Program-made: the position numbers and the translations under genes
Shown: positions 46,869 to 58,720 of the stretch, one piece after another
Layout: each line of letters begins with the position of its first letter
How positions within the stretch are numbered: position 1 is the first letter of the stretch
Assembly (NCBI GenBank): GCA_050084515.1
Contig: CM114273.1
Span: forward strand, 39,246,001 to 39,310,000
Length of the DNA: 64,000 bases
Direction: 5' to 3'
Source: Blasia pusilla
Lineage: Eukaryota; Marchantiophyta; Marchantiopsida; Blasiales
Notes under the pieces: model-generated
Databases searched by the model: none
What the model was told of the DNA's origin: nothing
What the model saw: the letters and a program-made list of their open reading frames with translations, nothing else

Positions 46869-48100
46869 TAGCTGCAGGTTGAAATTCTTCCACCCACAAC
46901 AGCTAAACATCTAATGAACAAAGCAAGTGTTTTACAGGATGCTCCTGTAAAATGGCTTCTTTATACAGTCTATGAGGAAATTTCAATCTTGTACAGAGAG
47001 ATACGGATTTCCAGTATCACGTAAGGCTGTCCAACCTTGATCCATTAACTGTCGAGGTTGTTGTTGTTGTTAGAAGAGGTCTGCATAACCCCCCTAACAG
47101 CAAAGCAACAGTACTGGAAAATATTTAGGAACAATCAGACTTGGTTTTTTATAGCATCAACGAAAGTAAGGACTGAGGAGAGGTTTATAAGAGTAGGATC
47201 AGTTGGCGTCCCCAGCAAACATCTGCCAAATCTGGGCTTGATGTATGAGAACCTTCGCAAGATCTTCCCTCAATGGTCCGCTCAATGTGCAGCTCGGTGT
47301 GCAATTAGCTAATAGTAGGAAATGTCAATGGCATGTTACTAGCGGGAGCCAAGTGTTTTATAGCTATGTGAAAGTGGAATGGCTTAACATCTACACTGTG
47401 TAACACATGACTTCAAACTCACTGAACATGCCTATGTTAGCTCAGTGGAACTTAATTCCTTCATCTGCAACACAGCCAATTAAACTGTATAAGATTGGCC
47501 GGAAGTTTATATGGATGTTGCGCTTTTGTGTGTACTTTGGCATATCACTACAATCTTGTACAAGGAGGTACGAGTTTTCAATAGTACGTTAATGCTGTTC
47601 AACTTAGATGAGCGTATTATCGTTGTTTTTGTTGTCCTTGTTAGAAGAGAGTTGCTAAAAAACCCAACACTAAAGCAACAGAATTGGAAAGTGTCAAGAA
47701 ACAATCAGGCCTGCTTTTCGGACAATAACAACGGTAGTAAGGACCGAGGGGAATTTGAAAGAAACTGGATCAACTAACGCCCCCGGAAAATATCCTCGGA
47801 GTCGTGAGCTTAACGAATGAGAATCTTTCGTTATATAAACCCTTCGTAAAATCTTCCTTTTGTGATCCACCCAGTGCACACTTAGCCAATAGTCAGAAAT
47901 GCACGTTGTTAACTGGAGCTGAGCTTCTATGAGTATTGACAGATGGCTCTAGTTTAACATTCAACACTATGCATACAAATGGTCTAAAGTACATTGCACA
48001 TGCCTACGGCAGCTAAGCGGAACTTAGTTACACTGTTTGCAAGAAGGCCAAACTGTGTAAGGGTGGCTGGCATTGCAAGAGTTTATATGTGACATCGTGC
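46869..48100. repeat. Tandem duplication, about 570-577-bp unit, two copies plus partial
   Basis: Paired landmarks are the 'tagct.cag...gttgaa' block at 46869, 47439 and 48011; 'ttgtaca' at 46989 and 47556; 'aaagcaaca' at 47102 and 47672; and 'agc(t/c)aatagt' at 47307 and 47884. Divergence is around 20 percent or more by eye, with indels. Open frames inside are not shared between copies. Confidence 0.85.
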
Positions 48101-49727
48101 ACTGGTGAGCACTCTGAATGCCAACTGAAACAATTGGCTATAGGCAGTCGTTCAGCAGTACTAGATGTCTGTGAGTAACAAAGTAGTTAAGTACCAAGCA
48201 GGAGGAGTCACCTTAGCAACAGCGGATAGGCAGGCGCATCATCATCGACCATGTAAAGGAATAAACTAATAACGTAAATACATGTTTCTTAGAGTCCCCA
48301 GTGACAACGAACCCTTTGAGACGCAAACTTGAGTGCTACAAATGCAGCATCGAAATTCACACTTACAACTAAACCAGAATAATAGATATTTCCCTACAGA
48401 TGATGAAATTCATAATTGACAAAAGAAGAAAAGTGAGATAACTTGCAAAGCAAACCACACTCAACACAGAAGCTGAAAACCTGATTGAAAGGAGAAGGTT
48501 TCCTTGTACATACCTGAAGATCTCTATTATTTCCTATTGAGCTCAACACTGCCCACCACATACAGATGAAAGTCAGCTAGAATTGTGTTAGGCATCTGAG
48601 AAAATATTTCTTGTATAAAGCTCGGTATACATTATTTCACTGTACCCTTTGTCGACTTCAAGAGACTAATAATATCACCCTGTGTCGACGACTAGCTGGC
48701 AAGCGCAGAAGTGTCACGATATAGGCTTCCTTTTACAAAGAAAACAGCAATAGATCAGGTTTTGTTTATGCACAATTTTGAGAGAAACGTGAACATACTT
48801 CGCATCGTTGTCGGGCGCAAGGCTCAAGTCGTAGGCCTTCAAGTATTAAATCTGAACTAAAACCGGGTGAAGCATGGAGTGTTACCTGATGTCCACCGCG
48901 AACTGGAACAGGTGAATGAGCAAACTGAGGTTTAATTCTGCTCTGGGTCTTGCTACGACAACAAGGTGCTCACGGACACTGATGCATAAAGGTAGACAGA
49001 AATCCCCAACGATTGATGCAGAGGTATGAGCTCGGGTATGAGGCGACTAAGAATATGGTTTCCTGCAGCGAAACTTAGAGTGGATTGGCAAATGCCTGAG
49101 AAAGCAGACAACAATAATCCCGGATGGGTAGATTTACATCCGCTTAAGGTGCACATTGAGACTCATAGGTAAGCTGAAATCCAATAGACACAGAAAAGGA
49201 AACGGTTACGCAGCAGAGAATCCTGACGAGTATGGCCACCACCCTCGAGACCAGGAAAATATGCAGCAACAATCCGGGGCAATTGGACGTTCTGAATTAA
49301 TGGCAGCGGCCATAGTTCAGCCAGGTCAGGATTCATTGGAAACGAGACTACACATCCTTACTATCCCAACGGTGGAATGTAGTAATGCCAAGGGAGCAGT
49401 GTACTCGGAGAAAGAAATTCAGGTAGGCCGATTACGAAGTAAGGAAATTCGTGAATTGACGGGAACCAGTTCCGATCAAGAAAGTTTGGTGGCCCTTTTC
49501 CATTTATGAAGTTAACTCATATCGAGAGACACGAATATGGACCAATCGAGTACAAAGAGTGCATTTATTCGGCTGGAGCCATCACCAATCTGCGCACTAA
49601 CATTCATACTACAAAGCAAAGCTGAAATTGGAATCCAGCCGATACCCACACGCTGCAGCCCTGATGACGAATGCGCATGGTGCAGTGTGTATCAGGACAC
49701 CTAATAGCAAAATGGAGCAAGTAAGGG
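48101..49727. other. Anonymous sequence between repeat array and retrotransposon
   Basis: An open frame of 117 codons on the plus strand (49156-49509) has no recognisable domain, splice partner or conserved pattern. I see nothing else of note. Confidence 0.35.
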
Positions 49728-49901
49728 GAAATAAAATATATGTAGAAAAAAAGATGGGAACCCATCACTATACAAATGAGGGGAAATAGAGAAGAAAAAA
49801 ATAGCCATAACCGGCCCCGAGGAGAAAGATGGGGGCCTTCCCCCTAATGACCAAAATCACCAACATGAGAGACAATATCAGAAACACCTAGAGAACTATG
49901 A

Positions 49902-49962
49902 CTACTATTAAGTGGGCCTCTAGCATTGGCGTCTCCAATGCTAGAGGCCCACCTAGTAGTAG
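49902..49962. repeat. Strong hairpin in the 3' region of the RLE retrotransposon
   Basis: Arms 49902-49929 and 49935-49962 pair over 28 bp with two mismatches; the inner 18 bp are perfect around a 5-nt loop (cgtct). It lies just after the ORF stop, in the part of the RNA that the RT would have to recognise. Confidence 0.85.
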
Positions 49963-50771
49963 TTCATTTGCCTGGGCGCGCTGCAAAGCTATGTAAATCC
50001 GTTGCCTACAATAAAGTATACAGTGGTTAAGGACAACCCATTTCTCGACTGGAGATGATGGGCGCAATCCGTAAGGAACGAGTCAAACCTCTTCCCCATC
50101 GCCCCGTACATCTCAATGGCTAGGGGGATAAATCGATGTCTGTCATGAAGTCGACAATAAATGTGGGTCTTCTTGACCGCCGCCGCTGCGGCTCCTTGTA
50201 GCAATCTTCCTTGTGCTACCACTTGGGATTGCACCGCCTCCCGCGTAGGATCCGTCACTACAACATCCGCTACCACCATCTCAGACTCCCTCGTCATGTA
50301 GAGATCAGCACGGATAAGGGAATCCCGCATGGAGTAGTGCCTCTCTCTTTGTACATGGAATCCACTCTCCCAAGCAATAGAGAACATAATATCCCGTACT
50401 GCATCGTGAGTGGCTATCCTCTCACCCCCAACTGGACACCGTGCCAAATGCACACCAAGTGGATCCAGACTCCGACGACCCTCGCAATGTGTCGAACCAA
50501 CCACCGTTGGTTGGGGCAGGCCCAGTCAGAACCTCATCGCTGTAGTGTAGGTAAGTGGTACAATGCGGAAAGCCGAGATGAGGGGACGAGCCCCCACCCA
50601 TGAGCCTGCCCCCTTTCCGGAGCAAGAGCGAATACAGACCCGAACCTCCATGGGGATATTCCCGTCCAACATAGTAGCTCTAAAAAATGCATCAAAGTGG
50701 GCTTCCATCAAAGAAGATTGGAGCCCAGACTGTCCGGAGGTAACTAGGGAAGAGAAAGCGAGAAGAACTGC

Positions 50772-51992
50772 TCAAGCCTCAACAAGAAGGGAGTCTCTAC
50801 AAGCTATGAGTGAAGACTGAAGTGGGAAAAGACCATCCTCAACCTGGGAAACGTATTGTAAAAGTAGCGATCTATCCCTAACCAAAAATCGGGAGCAAAG
50901 GAGGGGTGCTACAGTGGCCCAACTCCCTAAAAAGGCTGAAGACGCCACTAACTCAGTCGCTATGAGACCTACTCCACCAAAGGCAATCGGCCAAGAAGCC
51001 TGTCTACGAGCTAACTCCCCCGCGGGGCACTCTAATGAGCCAGGTCCTAGAAGATCCCCAAACACCTGCATAATCTTTCTATCAAAGGATCTATACAAGG
51101 AAGAAATATGACTAGTCGCCCACACGGTTCTACACAGATAACCAGGACTACGGGCAAAACATGACAAGAGGATTCCATAAGCTACTTGAGGGTCACCAAT
51201 CCTCGTGAGATCGTCGACATGGAGAAGATCCTCGGTAAGAGCCGCCGCCACAAAACTCGATACAAAATCCTGGCTCCCAAGTGGGACTCCCAAGACGCGA
51301 AGCCCTCCAGCGGGTGTCAAAAAACCGTCGGGTAAATGAATATCCGTTGACAAGCCTAATGAAGACCAAGCCTTGCACTTTCCCACCTTCATCGCGAGGC
51401 CGACATGTGCCAACTGTGCTGAAAAGTGCTGAAATGCAGGAACAACCAAGTCTCCAGAGCCAACAATGTGAGTATCATCTACCAACAAAGGGAAAATGCA
51501 ACCCGGGAAAGCCTCCACCGTAGAAAGAACCGCTCGATAATGAGCCAAAGCAAACAATGCACCTCCCAAGGGATCAACCTGACGCGTCCTAGTAGCACAC
51601 TCCAAGATCGTGACCTCCTCCTCGAACCTACCGTGGTGAAAATAGAGAGCCGAGGGGGCCCCATAAAAAGCATGCACGCAGGGAATCAGTCTCGCTATGG
51701 GACCCCCTGCGTCTTTCAGCTCCGTGAAGATAGCTGCCCGAGACACTGAGTTAAGGGTGTTCTCCACATCAACTTGGAGAACCACCCACTCAGGATATAT
51801 ATCTAAACAAGCCCTCAAACCTAAGGCTACAGCCTCACAACCGGCTGGCGTGGCAATTCTGAACTGGTGCGGACACAGATATGATTGGAAAGCCTCACGG
51901 AACTGCAAAGCGATAGTGTGACTCACCAACCGCAAGAGCACCTCCCCTATGGCAATCAGACGGATCCCTCCACCCTCCTTCGATAACGCCAA
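50772..51992 (-). pseudogene. Reverse transcriptase core of the RLE retrotransposon
   Basis: This is the longest uninterrupted frame (406 codons) of the element. Both catalytic Asp residues of motif C (LLVDDTH) and the motif A Asp are kept. The conserved Gly of motif B is Val (RQVDPLG). The segment ends at a single TGA that is an Arg codon in the sister copy at 54 kb, so the frame was lost recently compared with most elements here. Confidence 0.85.
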
Positions 51993-52970
51993 AAGTTGCC
52001 CCGCCCCCTATACCTAGACGACTGCTGTTGGCACTCTCCCTTGAGCTAGGTGAGAGGCAACCTGAAGCAACTCGGAAAAGCCGCTGGCAGAGTCCTCGGG
52101 GGGAAAGCAATCACGAAGGTGTTTGTATATCACACCGGACAACCCTCCAGCTGCTATCCTAGGGGAACACCTGAGTGCCTGTGCAAAGAGGGGCAGGTCT
52201 AGGCATAAGGTCGTGTGAGGATGGAAGTCACGTACAAATGTTGGGATGTCAACCGCTGGACGAGGGTGTAGCCTCCGGAGGGCGTCGATGGTAACAGCGG
52301 AAGGAGGAGCCATATCCATAGGGCGGAGTGCACGAGCCACTCGCGAGTACTCCCCGGCTCGCCCAAGTGTCCTACATCGTCGCAATCTGGCAGCTACAAG
52401 ATAGTGCGCTGGGAAACCACGTGGAGTGCAACCTCTAGCATATGCCACAAACTTGCTCTGCAGAGACTCCCAATCACCTCCTCGGAAGCGCCGCAATCGG
52501 GCCACAACCTCTCTATGGCCAACCTACCCTCCTTGGCTATAGCGAAGACATCATCGTGGAAGGAGAAGTAGTAGATACCACGGGAGCTCATCCATAGGAT
52601 CAAGCGCGATCCTAGATAAGGGAAGGAAGAAAGACTAGCGAAGTTCATCTCAAATAGCATGGGGGATCCTATGAAACAACCTTAGGCAGGGAAAACAAGT
52701 CTCAAAGAGACCTGTGATGCTGCCAAGGTGGGACCTCAACCACTCCCATGCCTCAGGAGGGGGCAATGATGCATGAAGCACCGGTGAGCATCCATGATCG
52801 ACTGGAGGAACCACCCATCCAAATCTATCAAAGTCAGGATGTTTAGCCGCTAAATGGTTCCAAATTCCTGAACAAGTGAAGAATTTGGGACAACAAGGGC
52901 ATTTCGTATCCCGGCTAGACGACCCACGAGCCCCTGCGCGAGGGGTTGATGCGGGTCGAGGCATGGACAC

Positions 52971-54208
52971 CTCTCACCAAGAAGAGAACATGACCCCCTC
53001 CATCAAACTTGAGAGACAAACCCCACCAAAATCCGCCCCACAACCCCCATTCGAACTAGCCCTAATGGTAATCGACTCTCTTCCCATCCACGGAAATGCT
53101 CTCCCTAGTATGAGCTCTCATCTACCATCTTCACCTAGGACCAATGGCCCAACCCCTTCCCAAAACAATGTAGAGATAGTATGGAGGTACTAATGATATG
53201 GAAAGAGAATAGATGGGAAAAAATAGATGGGAATAGAGTGGGATAAGGGAGAAAAACATGGGTCAAACGTGAGCGAGAAACATGTGTGGCTACAGGATAA
53301 GGACATAGAGAAAAAAGGAGTGGTGTGGAATAACAACATGAGTTGTCTTGGAAACATTCAAGGCATGACAACAAAACGAGACAACAAAGAGGACCCTAAT
53401 ACCTACATGAGAAACCCTAAAAAAAAATCTACAAAACAAAATAAAATGAAAAATACTTCACTATAAGATTGACGCTACGGATCAAAACGTAGAATAAGTC
53501 GATATCTCCATTTTGATATAACACACGACCCCCCTCCATCCTCCATCCCACCATCAAAATCCGTCCCATCCTTCACCATCCCTGCCGCCATCCCGTAGAG
53601 CGCCTCTGCGTACAGGGGGAGGATTAGAAGATCAAGGGGATTCGCGAGTAAGGGGGGAAGTCTTTCCTTAATCCTGAGGTCTCGACGGTGCTCTAGTTTG
53701 CCACCAACCACAGCCAATCCTTAGTGACAGGTCGACGGTGGGCTGATCCATCTCGAAGTGCAACGTGAATTCAAACCTGACGAGGCCGAAGGTGTGCTGT
53801 GCGCAGTCATTTCTTTTCTGCGACATTTCTCAAAATAGGAGAGGCGGAACACAAGGCGAGAAAGCTTCGCGCGTAAACGCTCGAAGTGGAAATCGGGCCC
53901 AGATATAGAGCACACAGTTGCCGATTACTATTTATGTCGTTCCTACCTCTTTGCATCGAGAACTCACACTTGCTCAAGAAAGAAGTAGAATTCAAATAGG
54001 GCAGGCGGTTCCTGACTTAACACCTAACTTAACTCCTGACACGACACACTCCTCTCACTTAGGCCTGCTCGCACGCTCTTGTGCCCCCCCTCGCGTACGT
54101 TTATGTTACACCACATCCCCACATGTAGATCAAATTGCGCAAGCAATCTAGCGGCTGTACTATGTCCACGGTAACTGAACTATAGTTTTGTTGCCCTACC
54201 CTCTCTCT
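52971..54208. other. 5' flank of the retrotransposon; no supported gene
   Basis: It possibly contains the element's 5' UTR, whose start could not be fixed. Open frames overlap on both strands without motifs. 54000-54190 is C-rich (for example tgtgccccccctcgcg). Confidence 0.4.
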
Positions 54209-54785
54209 GCTGAGTTATTGGCGTCTTCAGCCTTTTTAGGGAGTTGGGCCACTGTAGCACCCCTCCTTTGCTCCCGATTTTTGGTTAGGGATAGACCGCT
54301 ACTTTTACAATACGTTTCCCAGGTTGAGGATGGTCTTTTCCCACTTCAGTCTTCACTCACAGCTTGTAGAGACTCCCTTCTTGTTGAGGCTAGAGCAGTT
54401 CTTCCCGCTTTCTCTTCCCTAGTTACCTCCGGACAGTCTGGGCTCCAATCTTCTTTGATGGAAGCCCACTTTGATGCATTGTTTGGAGCTACTATGTCGG
54501 ACGGGAATATCCCCATGGAGGTTCGGGCCCATATTTGCTCTTGCTCCGGAAAGGGGGCAGGCTCATGGGTGGGGGCTCGTCCCCTCATCCCGGCTTTCCG
54601 CATTGCACCACTTACCTACAGTACAACGATGAGGTTCCGACTGGGCCACTTGGTGTGCATTCCCTTCTTTCTCCTCGGGGCCGGTTTTGGCCTCTTGATG
54701 TCTAATTTTTGGCACTCTATGCCCCCTCATTTGCACCCTGATCCCATCATTTTTCTATATATATTTTATTTCTCTCCCTCTCTGC
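54209..54785 (+). mobile_element. 5'-truncated, internally deleted RLE retrotransposon copy (copy B)
   Basis: It is nearly identical at protein level to copy C from 'ELLASSAFLGSWATVAPL' through 'FPLQSSLTACRDSLLVEA' to 'GKGAGSWVGARPL'. Near 54651 it skips 60 nt relative to copy C, and at about 54662 it jumps from the Cys/His knuckle directly into the 3' UTR (ctttctcctcggggccgg). It has therefore lost the endonuclease domain. The 5' end is truncated at 54209. 'ccctctctgc'-like sequence flanks both ends (54199-54210 and 54776-54785), a possible target duplication in low-complexity DNA. Confidence 0.85.
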
Positions 54786-56503
54786 CCGATTATGCGACTT
54801 GGGGTCATCACGCTTAATTGCGGGGTTTAAGCTGTAGTGGGGGCCTTGATGACACCCCTCTTATACCCCACTACCCTAAACCCTTGCTTTCACTGGCCCT
54901 AGTACAAGTCGCCCGCACCGAAAACTACGGCGGTCCGCCGGTAAGCTTATTAAGTACCCCTACTGCAGTCGCCGAGCCCGGCTCACCGTAGTAATCACGG
55001 AGAAGCGTTAGGGTGGGTTGCGCTGCGCGGGGCTTTCATTTCCTGCGTTTCGAGTGTGAACGCAGTGTACGTGATTTGTCCGTGAGTCATCCATCCCACA
55101 CGAGCGAGCGAGAGAGAAGGGAATGGCGGAAAGAGAGAGAGGGGCAGGCAGGGAATGGCGGAAAGAGAGCGAGGGGCAGGAAGTGTGACGGATAGAGAGA
55201 GAAGGCGGGCTCGGAAGTGATTTTGGGTCGGAAAGTTCGAAGTTCGAAAGAGGTGAGGATGATCAGGGCAGGTTGTGCATGCAAGGCCGGCAGCGCGTGT
55301 ATAATGTAACGCAGGGGCTAGAGCAGGAAGCGCGAGGAGAATTGGATTGGGGAAAGGTGAATTCTTTCAGTTTGGGGGCCCTGCGTCGTTGGTCGGCGAT
55401 GAGCGTGGGGAAGGCCGAGAGCTGAGCCGTAAGTGATTTGCGGCGCCACAGTGGAGTGATTATTGATGGAGTTGATGTGAGGGAGCAGGGTTTTACATCG
55501 GTAGTTTTGACAGGACTCCGGAATCGCAGATTTCGGAGTGGAGTGCAAGTAGTGCGGCGAGGGAGTGGGAGTGGCGAGCGTAGCCAGAGTCAACGGATGT
55601 GTGGCGGATGGATTTGCTTCTAGGGTTGTAGAAGCTTGGAGTGCTGGCACGAATAGAGAACCCCGACCGACGGCTTGAGGATGGGTTTCGATCGGGAGAG
55701 GATTGGACGCGTCAGCCAAAGCCGATGAAAGGTACTTCTTTCAGAGAGGCTCTGTGAGTCGCACTTCTTCTGGTCTGCATGTTCTGCGCATTGCAGTTAT
55801 GGGCGACAAGCCGTACTGTCTATGTAGATGCGTGGGTTTCTTTGCCTCATTTACTCAAATTGGGAATTCCTAAACTGTAAAGTCTGGATTGATCGGGAAA
55901 TGTTATTTCAATCCACCGGATGCTCCTACATATGTCCTCTATCGCCCTCTGTAGCTAGAAATTTGCGATATGCGTTTGGAAAGCTCCTGAGGAGACTCTA
56001 GCAGGATTGGGTGGCTGCGAATTAGGGGTTTGGATTAGTAATTTGGTCGATGGAAGTGTCTAGGGTTTCGGCAGTGGAGAATCCAAGTCTATTATTGGGT
56101 GTTGTCCACAGAAGCAAGACTCCTCCTGATTTGCAGGAGCGGGTCTGTGGCGAGTAATTGCTGGGCCAGGGAATTGTGTGGGTTTATAATGGTCGTTTCC
56201 TTTAATGGGCAATTTACTCGAAGGCTATGGAATGGAAGAGCAGTGTTCAACAAGTCCTCTTGTGGAAGCCTATCTTGAGAGCGATTCTAGAGTCCTCTTT
56301 GCATTGTTTTTTCTGAAGTCGAGGGAATAATCAGTGCTTTCTTACTAGCATCGCATTCCTTTTTCTTAGGATGACTGGGAGTGTCGATGATCGCGCATGT
56401 GTCGCCTTATAGATGATCATTAACTGGTTAGCTCCGAGATTGCAGATCTTCAGGGCATGGTATCTAACTGTTATCTTCTCAAGTCGGGAGCGAGTCATAC
56501 CAC
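54786..56503 (+). promoter_or_regulatory. Upstream region and probable 5' UTR of the CW-MBD gene
   Basis: The region is GC- and CpG-richer than its surroundings, with GA-rich runs (55100-55205). An in-frame TAA at 56465-56467 precedes the start codon. A branch-like ctaac (56464-56468) with ttctcaag (56475-56482) could be the end of a 5' UTR intron. No TATA box was placed with confidence. Confidence 0.4.
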
Positions 56504-58720
56504 ATGGAGACTGCACAAGAGGTTGAGTCACCTCCGAGTCCAGGCGGTTTTGCGTGCAGTGTAGAAGATGTGAGGTTCTACAGAAACTTACTGGACTCCC
56601 ATCTGCTTCAGAAGCCGATGCAACACCATCCTACCCATAAAGTTTCGGAACCTCCAAAATATCTGAAACCGCATTTTATAGACTTAGACACCTATGAGGA
56701 GGAATCACCAAATGCTGTGAAAGTTGACAGGGTGAACTTGGATACTTGTGATAAGAAATTACTGAGGGATGTGAAGGTCGAGGAGGTGAGTGGACCATCC
56801 GAAAAGTGTCATTCTTTCGCTTCGCGACAGCAAGTGGACAATACTCAGCAAAGTACTTCCACCCGTGAACAAGAGGGTATAGCGAATTTGAGAAGTAGTG
56901 AGAGCGTTAATGAGTTATGGGCTGGTGCCAATGTCATGAACTCAAATGGGTTTGTGGATCACCTCATAAACGTATCGAACAACAGCTCACCTGCAGTAGG
57001 TGATAAACGTAGTGAGGCAGGCAATGAGCCTGTACCTCCATCAGGTGAAAAGATTCCAAGGTGGAAGTCATCGACTGTGGGCAACTGGACGGTGCAGTGT
57101 GCCCGTTGTTTCAAATGGAGGTTAGTTCCTTCAAAGGAGCAGTATGAGGCAATTCGTGAGCATATCTCAGAGCGACCTTGGTTCTGTGAGAATGCGGTAA
57201 TATGGAGGTCTGATGCCCATTGTAACGTCCCAACAGATCTGAATCAGGACTCGAACATGTTGTGGGCTATTGACAAACCGAACCTCCCTTCTTCTCCACC
57301 CGGCTGGCAGAGGAAGGTTATCGTGAGAAAAGACTGCTCTACAAAGTTTGCCGACGTGTATGGTCCTTCACCGGTTGTTATCTCAGGAACATTATGTCTG
57401 CTTACCCTGTGTGTTTTGATGGAATGCCGACTCGCTCAGAGTCGTGGAGATTTTTTAGAGTTAGTCTTTACTTAGTACAAGGTCTCATTCAAGTGAATCC
57501 ATTCTTAGAAATCTTGATCTCAAGATTGAAAGCTTATTTGGTGGTACGTAAATGGGAAGAAAATTGTATGAGCTCAGAAATTGAATAGCTTTTGTTAACT
57601 GCTTTGCAGGTATTATACTGCACCGGATGGGAAAACACTTCGGTCCATGGTGGAAGTGGGAAAGTAAGGTTTCTATGCCTTCTGGGCACTGCCTTCAGAC
57701 TCTTTCTCGTCTTCCATCTTCACTCTGTGTCTCGCTTTCTACTATAGTTATTCACTTTCAGAATCATATTTGGCTACTCCATATTTGATCTCTTCAATTC
57801 ATTTTTGATTACTTGCAATGAGTCTGAGCAGTTATCATTGGATGTGATCAAATTATGCAATTGAGACATGATGAGTATCTGGGAAAGGTAGTGATGTATA
57901 AAGCCTTGCAGTGCAAAAGAATTGTGTTCTTTGATGTGGGTCTGATTAGGGTATGGGATCTAAAGTCAGGGGCAGATGTTACGATCTAGAGAGTATCAGA
58001 TTTTCTCTTTTCTCCCTCTGCTTTGATAGGTTGAGGGTTTGAACTCAAAGATCAACTGATCAATTTTGTGCTTTTGCTCGCAATTTCAACAGGTACATCT
58101 CAGAACACCCTGATAGTGTCCCCAAGGGAACATCTTTGAATCAATTCTCTTTTACCATACCACAACCATTGCCTGGAGTATGGGCCAAAAAGAGAAATCC
58201 TATGAGATCATTTGTTAGTCCCTCCAGTCCTCAAGTGAAGAGCAAGAGAGCAAGAGCTCCTCAGCCCCTTGCTAGAAAGCTAGCCCATAGACTTCTTCAC
58301 GGAAGTAATCCCCCGTCCTTGCCAATGGCTCCGTCTGCATCAGTTTCTGCAGGGCCATCCTTAGGTCAGCCTTCGCCAATTGTACCTCCTCATAATGTAA
58401 GTATTCCGAGTTTTGCAAGTCTTCAAAGTCCCTATGGACTTCATACCATGCCACCCTCACCCTACATGCGAAACTCTGATCACCAATCAAGTGCCATAGT
58501 TGGTTCACAGACTCAGATTCTTCACCAAGTTCCTCATCCTTCAGCTTCGCGAGAAGTGATATCTTCACCCTCTTCTGTGCAGCCTAATCCAAGTTCCCCT
58601 ACTCCAGCTGCAAGGAGGAACAAGCAGCATCAAAAGAGCCGCCTCGGAGTGGCAACTTCTCTGTCACAGAACCTAATACTTCCTGCTATTCTACCTTTGA
58701 GAGATCCCAGCAGTGAGTAA
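56504..58720 (+). CDS. CW-type zinc finger plus methyl-CpG-binding domain protein
   Basis: Three exons, 56504-57357, 57610-57663 and 58093-58720, are joined by GT-AG introns. They total 1536 nt and close in frame at TAG/TAA-type stop 58718-58720, giving 511 residues. Residues 1-190 are polar and low in known motifs. The CW finger covers about 195-250: W195, C199, C202, W205, C228 and C240 are all present ('WTVQCARCFKWR', 'RPWFCEN'). The MBD follows from about 259 to 325, with 'PPGWQRKVIVRK' and 'KFADV' in exon 1, and 'YYTAPDGKTLRSMVEV' and 'KYISEHPD' across the splice sites. The C-terminal 180 residues are Pro/Ser-rich and probably disordered. Family knowledge: the plant CW-MBD class binds chromatin; CW fingers read H3K4 methylation, while many plant MBDs have weak or no methyl-CpG binding. 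A nuclear role is inferred. All zinc ligands and frames are intact. Confidence 0.9.

Larger units (their letters stand above)
49728..52970 (-). mobile_element. RLE-type non-LTR retrotransposon, near complete (copy C)
   Basis: The minus-strand ORF begins near 52970 (first ATG 52964). A C2H2 finger with a CPCC start and H-x4-H end is followed by the N-terminal domain. RT comes next: 'GGGIRLIAIGEVLLRLV', motif A 'VVLQVDVENTLNSVSR', motif B 'RQVDPLGGALFALA' (usual RQGDPLG), and motif C 'FPLLVDDTHIVGSG'. After the thumb and linker there is a Cys/His knuckle ('LDPLGVHLARCPVGGERI') and a restriction-like endonuclease pattern ('THDAVRD', 'SLIRADLYM', 'VVADVVVTDP'). This order is that of site-specific RLE elements such as R2, and not APE-type LINEs. 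Lesions include TAGs at 52014-52016 and 52008-52010, TGA at 50772-50774 where copy B has AGA (Arg), another TGA near 50528, and frameshifts near 52500 and 52650. The 3' UTR runs to about 49728. Confidence 0.8.

Noticed and set aside
49156-49509. 117-codon plus-strand frame
   Set aside because: Polar, low-information composition with no motif or neighbour logic; noted only inside the gap entry.
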